From an uncultured Lachnospiraceae bacterium (GTDB lineage Bacteria; Bacillota; Clostridia; Lachnospirales; Lachnospiraceae): 17,997 nt of DNA. How positions within the stretch are numbered: position 1 is the first letter of the stretch; every line of letters starts with the position of its first letter. The position numbers and the translations under genes are program-made. Shown here one piece after another: positions 6,812-13,596 of the stretch. The stretch is taken from NCBI GenBank assembly GCA_910589265.1, contig CAJUTQ010000068.1, positions 1-17,997 of the forward strand, read 5' to 3'. The notes under the pieces are model-generated. The model ran no database searches. It was not told where the DNA came from and saw only the letters and a program-made list of their open reading frames with translations.

Positions 6812-6868
6812 ATGAACTATTTCATACAACTTTTTGAAGAAATTATTGGAACTTGTTGAGATATGAAA
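6812..6868. promoter_or_regulatory. Inverted repeats at the tct promoter, candidate operator
   Basis: ATGAA (6812-6816) and TTCAT (6821-6825) are inverted around CTAT. In addition TTTCATA-CAAC (6820-6830) is mirrored by GTTG-AGA-TATGAAA (6855-6868), whose right arm overlaps the -35 element. ATGAA recurs at 6901-6905. The GntR/LacI-type regulator of the same operon is the natural candidate to bind here, but its site is not known. Confidence 0.4.
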
Positions 6869-6885
6869 TAAAAATATGTTATAGT
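6856..6885 (+). promoter_or_regulatory. Promoter of the tctCBA-sulfatase operon
   Basis: TTGAGA (6856-6861) and TATAGT (6880-6885) with an 18-bp spacer; TG at 6877-6878 makes an extended -10. Transcription would start near 6892, about 60 nt before the tctC-like start codon. Confidence 0.65.
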
Positions 6886-6950
6886 GAAACCACATAAAAG
6901 ATGAACGAGAAACTGCAGAGATCGTTAAATATGATTAAGAAGGAGATGTG

Positions 6951-7919
6951 ATGATGAAAAGAGGAATCATAAACAGTATTCTGATTTTTACGATGGCCGC
7001 AGGGGTGTTATCAGGATGTGGAGGAAGCAAGACGACGAGCTTTACAGTAACCTGCCCTTGGGCACCGTCAGGAGTTGCTGCCATGGTAAGTCAAAAGGCA
7101 GCCGCCATGTCAACAAACCATTCCGATAATATGATTCTTGTGGCTGATGCGGTGAAAGGAGATGCAGCTACTGTCAATACTTGGGTGGCAGATACAAAGG
7201 CTGATGATACGAAGCTAGTCTTTGCGGGGGAAGGATTGTTCTCCATTACTTCCATTTTAGATCCTTCAAAATTGCAATTCTCTTATGACGATTTTGCCTT
7301 TGTAGAAAACTTGTATTCTTCCGTGTTTGTTATGTCTGCAGATGCAAGTCTAAACATTAAGGGAATGAAGGATTTAGGATCATATTTAGCAGAAACTGAC
7401 GAGGTTAGCGTAGCTGCTAATGGGGCAACGAGCTCAGAGGCATTTTTGGCAGCATCTCTTTTTGGCTCTATGGGTTATGGAGATAAACTGAAGATTACAC
7501 CTTATAGTTCGGCTGCAGAGGCGGCCCAGGCAGTAGCCAGAGGAGAAACGGATTTTGCAATTTCCCATCAATCCCAAATATTAGAAACATTTGAGCAGGG
7601 AGGAGTCACTATTGTTTGTGCATTTGATGGAGAGGATATTACGGAAGGGGCATTTGCTGGGGTAGAGGGAGTAGGAAAATATGGTTATCCTTACTTTCGT
7701 AATCGGTGCTTTATTCTAGCCCGTTCAGGGACGAAAAAAGAAACAGTGGCAGAGTTGAAAAAACTGTATGATGATATTCTTGGAGATAATGAAATGTCTA
7801 CATGGCTAAAGGATACAATGATGCTTGAAATAGACATGATGAGCGAGGAAGAGGTTCAGGAACATATACAGAATGTCCAGAACATTGTAAATGAATATTA
7901 TGATATTGTTGTAGGCTGA
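6951..7919 (+). CDS. tctC: TctC-like substrate-binding lipoprotein of a tripartite tricarboxylate-type transporter
   Basis: A 322-residue extracytoplasmic binding lipoprotein. The N terminus has a hydrophobic segment and a lipobox LSGC with lipid-anchored Cys23. The rest matches the TctC/Bug periplasmic-binding fold: FTVTCPWAPSG at the first strand, YSSAAEAAQAVARGETDFAI in the second domain and ELKKLYDDILGD near the C terminus. In classical TctC proteins the first loop reads like PxxxGGxxD and binds a carboxylate; here it is PWAPSGVAA (36-44), without the GG pair or Asp, so the ligand may differ. Strong AAGGAG at 6940-6945 precedes clustered starts; I chose ATG 6951 (GTG 6948 and ATG 6954 are possible). 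It is first in an operon with tctB, tctA and a sulfatase gene, so the ligand is probably a sulfated organic anion. Confidence 0.88.
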   Translation: MMKRGIINSILIFTMAAGVLSGCGGSKTTSFTVTCPWAPSGVAAMVSQKAAAMSTNHSDNMILVADAVKGDAATVNTWVADTKADDTKLVFAGEGLFSITSILDPSKLQFSYDDFAFVENLYSSVFVMSADASLNIKGMKDLGSYLAETDEVSVAANGATSSEAFLAASLFGSMGYGDKLKITPYSSAAEAAQAVARGETDFAISHQSQILETFEQGGVTIVCAFDGEDITEGAFAGVEGVGKYGYPYFRNRCFILARSGTKKETVAELKKLYDDILGDNEMSTWLKDTMMLEIDMMSEEEVQEHIQNVQNIVNEYYDIVVG

Positions 7920-7932
7920 ATAGGCCTTTCAC

Positions 7933-7971
7933 GGGATGGACAAAACTGGCTAGGTCTGTTCATCCCTTTTT
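7933..7971 (+). terminator. Intrinsic terminator/attenuator between tctC and tctB
   Basis: GGGATGGACA (7933-7942) pairs with TGTTCATCCC (7957-7966), 10 bp with one G-T pair, and five T follow. It probably lets the binding protein be made in excess over the membrane subunits, as is common in binding-protein transporter operons. Confidence 0.8.
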
Positions 7972-8011
7972 CATTGTTTTTGTCTGTTTTCTAGGAAAGG
8001 AGTTCTTGCAT

Positions 8012-8539
8012 ATGAAGGAAATACAAAGCTGGATAGAGAGGCTGGGTGAAAGAAGAGACGTTATAGATGAGAAGCTTGAGAAAAAAGAAATAAAGTTACC
8101 TACAGAATTAGTAACTGGAATTTTTTTTCTTTTACTAGGAGGCATTCTTTTATTGGTAATGCCTAGCCAGGTGCCTGTATCCCATACAGATGTAGTGAAC
8201 GGGAGAGCATTTCCTACTTTACTGATGATTATAATGATGATATGCAGCGGGATAATATTAATAAAAGAGCTGTATAATATTTTTGTAAAAAAGCTTCCTC
8301 CAATAACAAAAACCATCAATTTGCTTGTAGAGGTCAAAGCCTTGGTCATTTTAGGAATACTATTACTCACTTATGTAATCTGTAGAGTTACCAATTTGTT
8401 TGTGATTGGGGCAATCTTTTGCAGTTTTGGATTCCTAATTTATTTTCGTTGTCGTAAGCCAGCTTACTACGGAATAACCTTAACAGTTTCTATACTAATT
8501 TGGGTTGCATTCCGTTTCGGATTAAATGTAAACTTTTAA
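8012..8539 (+). CDS. tctB: TctB-like small membrane subunit of the tripartite tricarboxylate-type transporter
   Basis: A 175-residue membrane protein with a charged N-terminal stretch (about residues 1-30) and four hydrophobic segments at roughly 33-50, 67-85, 108-142 (two close together) and 150-170. VVNGRAFPTLLMIIMMICSG before the second membrane segment matches the A/R-F-P region seen in TctB subunits. TctB is poorly conserved and is recognised mostly by topology and by lying directly before TctA, as here (18 bp apart). AAAGGAG at 7996-8002 places the start at ATG 8012, not at the in-frame TTG 8006. It forms the small subunit of the inner-membrane complex that works with TctA and the TctC-like lipoprotein, using an ion gradient. 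Confidence 0.85.
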   Translation: MKEIQSWIERLGERRDVIDEKLEKKEIKLPTELVTGIFFLLLGGILLLVMPSQVPVSHTDVVNGRAFPTLLMIIMMICSGIILIKELYNIFVKKLPPITKTINLLVEVKALVILGILLLTYVICRVTNLFVIGAIFCSFGFLIYFRCRKPAYYGITLTVSILIWVAFRFGLNVNF

Positions 8540-8557
8540 GGAAGGGAGGAGATAGAT

Positions 8558-10054
8558 GTGTTGGAATATATTGGTCCTGCTTTGGAACATTTGTTTACCA
8601 TTGAAAATTTTGTGTGGATGAATTTAGGCGTATTTATTGGAGCAGTGTTTGCTGCCATTCCAGGACTTTCTGTTATCCTTTGTGTCATCCTTTTTCTTCC
8701 TTTTACTTATAAGATGACAGCTATCCCAGGAATGATGTTTTTATTGGGAATCTATTGTGCTGGCGGATATGGAGGGAGTGTGTCGGCAATATTGATTAAT
8801 ACACCTGGGACCCCTCATGCTGCTGCAACGATGATGGACGGACATCCTCTATCTCAAAAAGGGAGGACAAAGGCGGCGCTGAAAGTTGCATTATACGCAT
8901 CTGCTTTTGGAGGTGTATTTTCTGCATTGATGCTTTTGTTTCTAGGGCCTCAGGTTGCACAGGTCGCCGCCCAGCTTGGAACAGCAGAATATTTTATGGT
9001 ATGTTTGTTCGGCCTGACGATTATTGCTGGTGTGTCGGGAAAAAGTATGATAAAAGGGCTCATTGCCGCCTGCTTAGGGCTTCTGATTTCATGTATAGGG
9101 GCTGACCCTATGACAAGCTATGACCGATTTACATTTGGCATTTCACGTTTGTACCTAGGGCTGGATTTAGCAATTTGCCTCATTGGTTTATTTGCCCTTG
9201 TAGAAATTTTGGCAAAGTCGGAGAAGAAAATAGGACAGCTTATTTTGGATTCAAAGAGAATGAATGATGACGGTAAGATTACAAAAGATGAGTATAAAAG
9301 ACTTATTCGTCCAACCCTTATTTCGTCTATTATTGGAGTTTTAGTTGGTATTGTTCCAGGAACAGGGGCATCGGAGGCTTCCTGGTTTAGCTATGATCGG
9401 GCAAAAGCAATGTCAAAGCACAAAGAAGAGTTTGGACATGGTTCGGTAGAGGGAATAGCTGCTGCAGAATCAGCCAATAATGCAGTGACAGGCGCTACAT
9501 TAATTCCCTTATTGACAATGGGTATCCCTGGGGACGGAACAGTGGCGATTATGCTTTCTGCATTAATGATCAATGGATTAAACCCAGGTCTTAGCTTGTT
9601 TACGACCCAGGGAGATATTATGTATGCAATTATGATAGGCCTTATTTTTGTCAATTTATTCATGCTTTTCCAAGGAAGATTTTTGACTCAGTTATTTGCA
9701 AAGGTCGTTTCCATCCCCCAGGAAATTTTAACTCCCATTATTGTTCTTTTCTGCTTTGCAGGGGCATATTCGGTAAATAAAAATTATTTTGATGTGGGCG
9801 TTGCTTTGATTTTTGCAGTTATTGCTTGGTTACTGCGTAAATTAGATATGCCTTTGATACCAATTCTTCTCGGAATGGTGTTGGGAAATATGACGGAAAC
9901 CAACTTTCGTAGAGCGCTGTTTATTTCCAACGGCAGTCCTATGATTTTTGTTAGCAGCATTTATTGTATTATTTTTGTTGTTCTGACAGTTCTGGCAGTT
10001 TTTACTCTCATAAGGAGTAAGATGAAAGAGTCAAAGGAAGAAGAAAAAGAATGA
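8558..10054 (+). CDS. tctA: TctA-like large permease subunit of the tripartite tricarboxylate-type transporter
   Basis: A 498-residue permease with about eleven to twelve membrane segments, full length for the TctA family. Two inverted-topology halves each carry the family's glycine-rich signature: AAIPGLSVILCVILFLPFTY with INTPGTPHAAATMMDGHPL in the first, and GIVPGTGASEASWFSYDRAK with LTMGIPGDGTVAIMLSALMI in the second. These loops form the translocation site. The family imports citrate, other carboxylates and related organic anions with a cation gradient. GGGAGG at 8544-8549 precedes GTG 8558, which I take as the start; ATG 8556 is out of frame. Only 13 bp separate its stop from the sulfatase start, which ties uptake to desulfation. 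Substrate identity is inferred from context only. Confidence 0.95.
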   Translation: MLEYIGPALEHLFTIENFVWMNLGVFIGAVFAAIPGLSVILCVILFLPFTYKMTAIPGMMFLLGIYCAGGYGGSVSAILINTPGTPHAAATMMDGHPLSQKGRTKAALKVALYASAFGGVFSALMLLFLGPQVAQVAAQLGTAEYFMVCLFGLTIIAGVSGKSMIKGLIAACLGLLISCIGADPMTSYDRFTFGISRLYLGLDLAICLIGLFALVEILAKSEKKIGQLILDSKRMNDDGKITKDEYKRLIRPTLISSIIGVLVGIVPGTGASEASWFSYDRAKAMSKHKEEFGHGSVEGIAAAESANNAVTGATLIPLLTMGIPGDGTVAIMLSALMINGLNPGLSLFTTQGDIMYAIMIGLIFVNLFMLFQGRFLTQLFAKVVSIPQEILTPIIVLFCFAGAYSVNKNYFDVGVALIFAVIAWLLRKLDMPLIPILLGMVLGNMTETNFRRALFISNGSPMIFVSSIYCIIFVVLTVLAVFTLIRSKMKESKEEEKE

Positions 10055-10067
10055 GGGAGGAAAGATT

Positions 10068-11420
10068 ATGAATCATAATATAATATTTTATTTTACAGAT
10101 CAACAAAGGGCAGATACTTGCGGCTGCTATGGTCAGCCCTTGGATATTACACCTAATTTAGATAGGCTGGCAAAAGAGGGAGTAAAATTTGAATACGCAT
10201 TTTCTCCTCAGCCAGTCTGCGGACCATGCAGGGCTATTTTTCAAACAGGCCTCTATCCTACGGAAACAGGATGTTTCCGAAATAATATTATGCTTCCAAG
10301 AGGAGTAAAGACAGTGGCTAATTATATGGAGGAAGCAGGATATGAGACAGCATACATAGGAAAATGGCATCTTGCCAGTGACGGAGAGTTGGAAAAACCC
10401 CCAGCAATTGACCATACAATTACCCCAATCCCCTTGGAACTAAGGGGAGGATACAGTGGATTCTGGAGGGCTTGTGATGTGTTAGAATTTACTTCCCATG
10501 GTTATGATGGGTATGTGTTTGATGAAAATAACAACAGAGTGGATTTTAAAGGCTACCGTGCAGACTGTATTACTGATTTGGCATTGGATTTCTTTGATAA
10601 AAGGAATCCAAAGAAACCATTTTTTATGACGATTTCCCATATTGAGCCTCACCATCAAAATGACCATAAACATTATGAGGGGCCTGAAGGGTCCAAAGAG
10701 AAGTTTAAGAATTTTGTCCTTCCAGAGGATTTGAAGGCGCTGAAAGGAGACGCAGAAGAAGAGTATCCAGATTATTTAGGGGCTTGTGAGAGCTTAGATA
10801 AAAATTTGGGGAAGCTAGTAAATAAATTAAAAGAAAAAGGGTTATATGAAAATACGATCATCCTCTTTGCATCAGATCATGGATCTCATTTCCGTACAAG
10901 AAATTTGGACAGTCACCTAAATGGATATGATGATTATAAACGTTCCTGCCATGATGCATGTCTTAGAGTTCCTCTTGTTATAGCGGGCGGAGCTTATAAG
11001 GGGGGCATAACGGTAGAGGAGCTGGTCAGTACAGAAAGCCTTCCAAAGACTATTCTTGCTATGGCAGGCGTAGATGTGGGAGATGCAATGATCGGCGAGA
11101 ATTTGCTGGATGTGGTAGAGAAAAAAGACGATAGTCGTCCAAACGAGGTTTTTGCGCAGATTTCGGAAAGTAGAATTGGAAGGTGTATCCGTACTCCTAA
11201 ATATACTTATTCTGTATACGCACCTGGGATAAACGGAGGTGAAGTAGATAGAGCGGATATCTATGAGGATGATTTCCTGTATGATATGGAAAAAGACCCA
11301 TATCAGTTGTGTAACTTAGTAGATGACCCACATTATTCAGAAGTGAAAGCAGATATGAGAAAACGTCTGGGAAACTGGATAGAAAAATCAGAAGGAAAGA
11401 GACCAGTCATTACCGATTAA
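10068..11420 (+). CDS. Cytoplasmic formylglycine-dependent sulfatase
   Basis: A 450-residue type I sulfatase. Metal-site residues visible are Asp11 and Gln12 in FYFTDQQRAD and Asp270-His271 in FASDHGSHF. The catalytic motif is CGPCRAIFQTG at 51-61, where Cys51 should become formylglycine and Arg55 supports it. The fourth position, normally Ser or Ala in CxPSR/CxPAR, is Cys54. GKWHLA (98-103) supplies the usual Lys and His. No signal peptide is present: the protein begins at once with the first beta strand, so it acts in the cytoplasm on an imported substrate. That fits an operon with a TTT-type permease and the upstream maturase. It hydrolyses a sulfate ester to an alcohol and sulfate. Phosphonate monoester hydrolases share the fold and cannot be fully excluded. 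No sugar kinase or glycosidase adjoins to reveal the substrate. Confidence 0.93.
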   Translation: MNHNIIFYFTDQQRADTCGCYGQPLDITPNLDRLAKEGVKFEYAFSPQPVCGPCRAIFQTGLYPTETGCFRNNIMLPRGVKTVANYMEEAGYETAYIGKWHLASDGELEKPPAIDHTITPIPLELRGGYSGFWRACDVLEFTSHGYDGYVFDENNNRVDFKGYRADCITDLALDFFDKRNPKKPFFMTISHIEPHHQNDHKHYEGPEGSKEKFKNFVLPEDLKALKGDAEEEYPDYLGACESLDKNLGKLVNKLKEKGLYENTIILFASDHGSHFRTRNLDSHLNGYDDYKRSCHDACLRVPLVIAGGAYKGGITVEELVSTESLPKTILAMAGVDVGDAMIGENLLDVVEKKDDSRPNEVFAQISESRIGRCIRTPKYTYSVYAPGINGGEVDRADIYEDDFLYDMEKDPYQLCNLVDDPHYSEVKADMRKRLGNWIEKSEGKRPVITD

Positions 11421-11432
11421 GGGGAGAGATTT

Positions 11433-12554
11433 ATGGGAACTTTGGATAAAAAATCAGAACAAGTATATCTTTGGATGCGCTCTTATATTGACGAGAACAA
11501 GTTTGTGAATAATCCAAAGCTCCCATCAGAAAATGTTATAAGCCATCGGTTATCTGTAAGCAGGGAAACAGTACGCACTGCCCTTGCCAGATTAGTGGAG
11601 GAGGGACTTGTCCGAAAGGTAAAAGGGAGCGGAACTTACATTAATAAGGAAGTCGCCTTGACAAAGGAGTTAGGAGGAAATGGGGGCGGGATCAAAGTAG
11701 GATTGATACTCCAAGGACAGGATACCAACGCTAATTCTTCTCTCATTGAGGGAATACGCAGTGTACTATTAATAGATGAGGTAGATTTGCGTATTTTTCT
11801 TACAGATAATAAATTCGCCAATGAGAGGCGTTGCCTTCAGACAGTTATTCATCAAGATTTTCAAGGATTTATTGTGGACGGTGTAAAAGCTAGTCTTCTA
11901 AATCCTAATTTAGACTGCTATAAGCAAATTTATCAAAAAAATATACCAGTCATTTTTTATAATAACTATTATAAGGATCTGAACTATCCCCGAGTCACTA
12001 TCAATGACAGACAGTGCGCTGACCGTCTTCTCAGTCTTTTGATTAAAGCGGGACATAGACATATAGCAGGAATTTTTATTTATGATAATTATCAAAGCAT
12101 TGAAAAGTTCCAAGGAATGGCCGCTGCTATGAAGAGATATAGAGTAGAATTTCAGGATGATTATATAAAGTGGTGTGTTTCCAACGAGGCCCATGATTAC
12201 CGCTTTGCCCGCTCAATTGAAAAATTTTTAAAAGGACTTCCCCGCTGTACAGCCCTTGTCTGCTGTAATTATATGATTTATTGTTTAGTGCGCCAAGTAT
12301 TGAAGGAGCAAAAAAAAAGAGTTCCAGAAGACTATTCCCTCGTCTGTTTTGATTATTCAAGAGACGATTGGGAGACAGAAGGAATTACATGTTCCATCCA
12401 TCAGGGTTTTCAGATTGGTCAGCAGGTTGCTATGCGTCTCCTTAAAATGATTGAGTGTAAGGATGGAAAGGAACATAATTATTCCTGTATCATGCCACCC
12501 AAGATCTATATGGGAAGTTCCATTAGACAAATTGTTAGGAAATCATTAGGATGA
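11433..12554 (+). CDS. GntR/LacI-type (AraR-like) transcriptional regulator
   Basis: A 373-residue regulator with two parts. Residues about 5-75 are a GntR winged helix: KLPSENVISHRLSVSRETVR, then ALARLVEEGLVRKVKGSGTY. Residues about 86-365 are a periplasmic-binding-like sensor domain of LacI type, with KVGLILQG, GFIVDG, HRHIAGIFIY, PEDYSLVCFDYS and FQIGQQVAMRLLKMI. This GntR-LacI arrangement is that of AraR, a sugar-responsive repressor, though the ligand here is unlikely to be arabinose. It starts 12 bp after the sulfatase stop with GGGGAGAG as ribosome binding site and is the last gene of the operon. It probably represses the locus until its ligand, the sulfated substrate or its desulfated product, is present. 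The inverted repeats at the tctC promoter are candidate sites. Confidence 0.9.
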   Translation: MGTLDKKSEQVYLWMRSYIDENKFVNNPKLPSENVISHRLSVSRETVRTALARLVEEGLVRKVKGSGTYINKEVALTKELGGNGGGIKVGLILQGQDTNANSSLIEGIRSVLLIDEVDLRIFLTDNKFANERRCLQTVIHQDFQGFIVDGVKASLLNPNLDCYKQIYQKNIPVIFYNNYYKDLNYPRVTINDRQCADRLLSLLIKAGHRHIAGIFIYDNYQSIEKFQGMAAAMKRYRVEFQDDYIKWCVSNEAHDYRFARSIEKFLKGLPRCTALVCCNYMIYCLVRQVLKEQKKRVPEDYSLVCFDYSRDDWETEGITCSIHQGFQIGQQVAMRLLKMIECKDGKEHNYSCIMPPKIYMGSSIRQIVRKSLG

Positions 12555-12601
12555 AGAGGGTATCTCTCAGTTACTTTATGACTGAGGGATATCCTCTTTT
12601 T
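12554..12601 (+). terminator. Strong terminator of the sulfatase operon
   Basis: AAGAGGGTATCTCTCAG (12554-12570) pairs with CTGAGGGATATCCTCTT (12582-12598), 17 bp with two wobble pairs and an 11-nt loop, followed by T residues. It overlaps the last base of the regulator's stop codon. Confidence 0.9.
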
Positions 12602-12621
12602 GAAATAATAACAAAGCTATA

Positions 12622-12650
12622 TTGTATCTGGGGACTATAATCATTATAAT
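12622..12650 (+). promoter_or_regulatory. Promoter of the SseB-DUF885-LytSR operon
   Basis: TTGTAT (12622-12627) and a perfect TATAAT (12645-12650) are spaced 17 bp apart. A second TATAAT overlaps at 12636-12641. Transcription would begin near 12657, giving a leader of about 118 nt. Confidence 0.65.
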
Positions 12651-12678
12651 GTAATAAAAAGTGTATGACATAAGCTGT

Positions 12679-12724
12679 AAGAATCTTTGTCCATTTGAAC
12701 ATTGTCAAAGGAGGATTCTTTTTG
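12679..12724 (+). terminator. Attenuator-like hairpin in the leader of the SseB gene
   Basis: AAGAATC (12679-12685) pairs with GATTCTT (12714-12720), with a possible inner TTTG/CAAA pairing, and the T-run continues to 12723. It lies between a good promoter and the start codon, so it could end transcription early under some condition. A ribosome-binding-site-like AAAGGAGG lies within its right arm. Confidence 0.55.
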
Positions 12725-12774
12725 TTATACTAAATAAAATTAGAAAGAAAAGAATAGAACATAGGAGTAAAGAA

Positions 12775-13524
12775 ATGGAAGATAAGGAATATATGGAACA
12801 ACAAACTATCATCAAAGGTTTACAGGAAGCTACCATATTGTACATTTTCGTATCAGGTTGTACAAGGGGGCCATATGTGCAGTGCGATCCAGAAACAATG
12901 GATGATGAGACGATGATCTTTATGAATTTGGAGGATGCAAAAAAAGAAGGAGACTTGTATTTGCAGGACAAGATCCCCATTAATATTGCAAAACTAGAGA
13001 AAAAACAGATGCTAGGCTTTTATACAAGCTTGTATACAATGGGAATCAATGCAATTTTAGTTGTCATGGGGGATAGAAAGAGGAGAATACAGTTAAAAGA
13101 TTTTGTAAAAAGGAAAAAGATGGATGGACAGGAAGGGGGATGGATAGAGAACCCTGCTCTTCACCTCACTTCCTTATATTACATGCAGGAGATAAGAAGG
13201 AAGCCAGAACAGGGAATGACAGAGAAGATAAAAGAACTTCAGGAAGAGATTGAGATAAACTTAAAAAGAGGAGGTTATCTTCTGGCCTTGAGAAAAGATG
13301 GAGAAGAAATTCCTCTTGTGAAAGGAATCAATGGGGAGGTATTTCAGCCGATCTTTACTGACTTACTAGAATTTCAAAAGTTTAATAGAGAAAATAAGCT
13401 GCAGCCAATGGTTGTTTTGGCAGAGAATTTTCCACAAGTATTTACGCCAAAGGCAAAGGGAATTGTGTTAAATCCCATGGGAGTGAACATGCCTCTTTCC
13501 TTAAGGAGAGTGGAGCAAACATAA
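12775..13524 (+). CDS. SseB-domain protein
   Basis: A 249-residue soluble protein without signal peptide or membrane segment. The C-terminal part fits the SseB domain: LVKGINGEVFQPIFTDLLEF (sensing of a value and PxFTD) and AKGIVLNPMGVNMPLSLR at the end, the usual A-x-G-I-x-L-N-P signature. The N-terminal half, with TILYIFVSGC and ETMIFMNLEDA, looks like a related second copy of the fold. SseB-domain proteins in Firmicutes have no established biochemical function. The frame is open upstream to GTG 12661, but AGGAG at 12763-12767 lies 7 nt before ATG 12775. No terminator is seen before the DUF885 gene 72 bp downstream, so they are probably in one operon. Confidence 0.75.
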   Translation: MEDKEYMEQQTIIKGLQEATILYIFVSGCTRGPYVQCDPETMDDETMIFMNLEDAKKEGDLYLQDKIPINIAKLEKKQMLGFYTSLYTMGINAILVVMGDRKRRIQLKDFVKRKKMDGQEGGWIENPALHLTSLYYMQEIRRKPEQGMTEKIKELQEEIEINLKRGGYLLALRKDGEEIPLVKGINGEVFQPIFTDLLEFQKFNRENKLQPMVVLAENFPQVFTPKAKGIVLNPMGVNMPLSLRRVEQT

Positions 13525-13596
13525 GGGAAGCTATTCAACACTAGCCGATGACAGAAAAGCAACGAGCTGCATTGAACAGTTAAAGAGGTATGGGTA

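Noticed and set aside
9391..9663. Minus-strand frame inside tctA
   Set aside because: Shadow of the TctA coding sequence; no start signal and no recognisable protein.
12661..12774. Longer SseB gene from GTG 12661
   Set aside because: No ribosome binding site, starts almost at the presumed transcription start, and crosses an attenuator-like hairpin; ATG 12775 has AGGAG 7 nt upstream.
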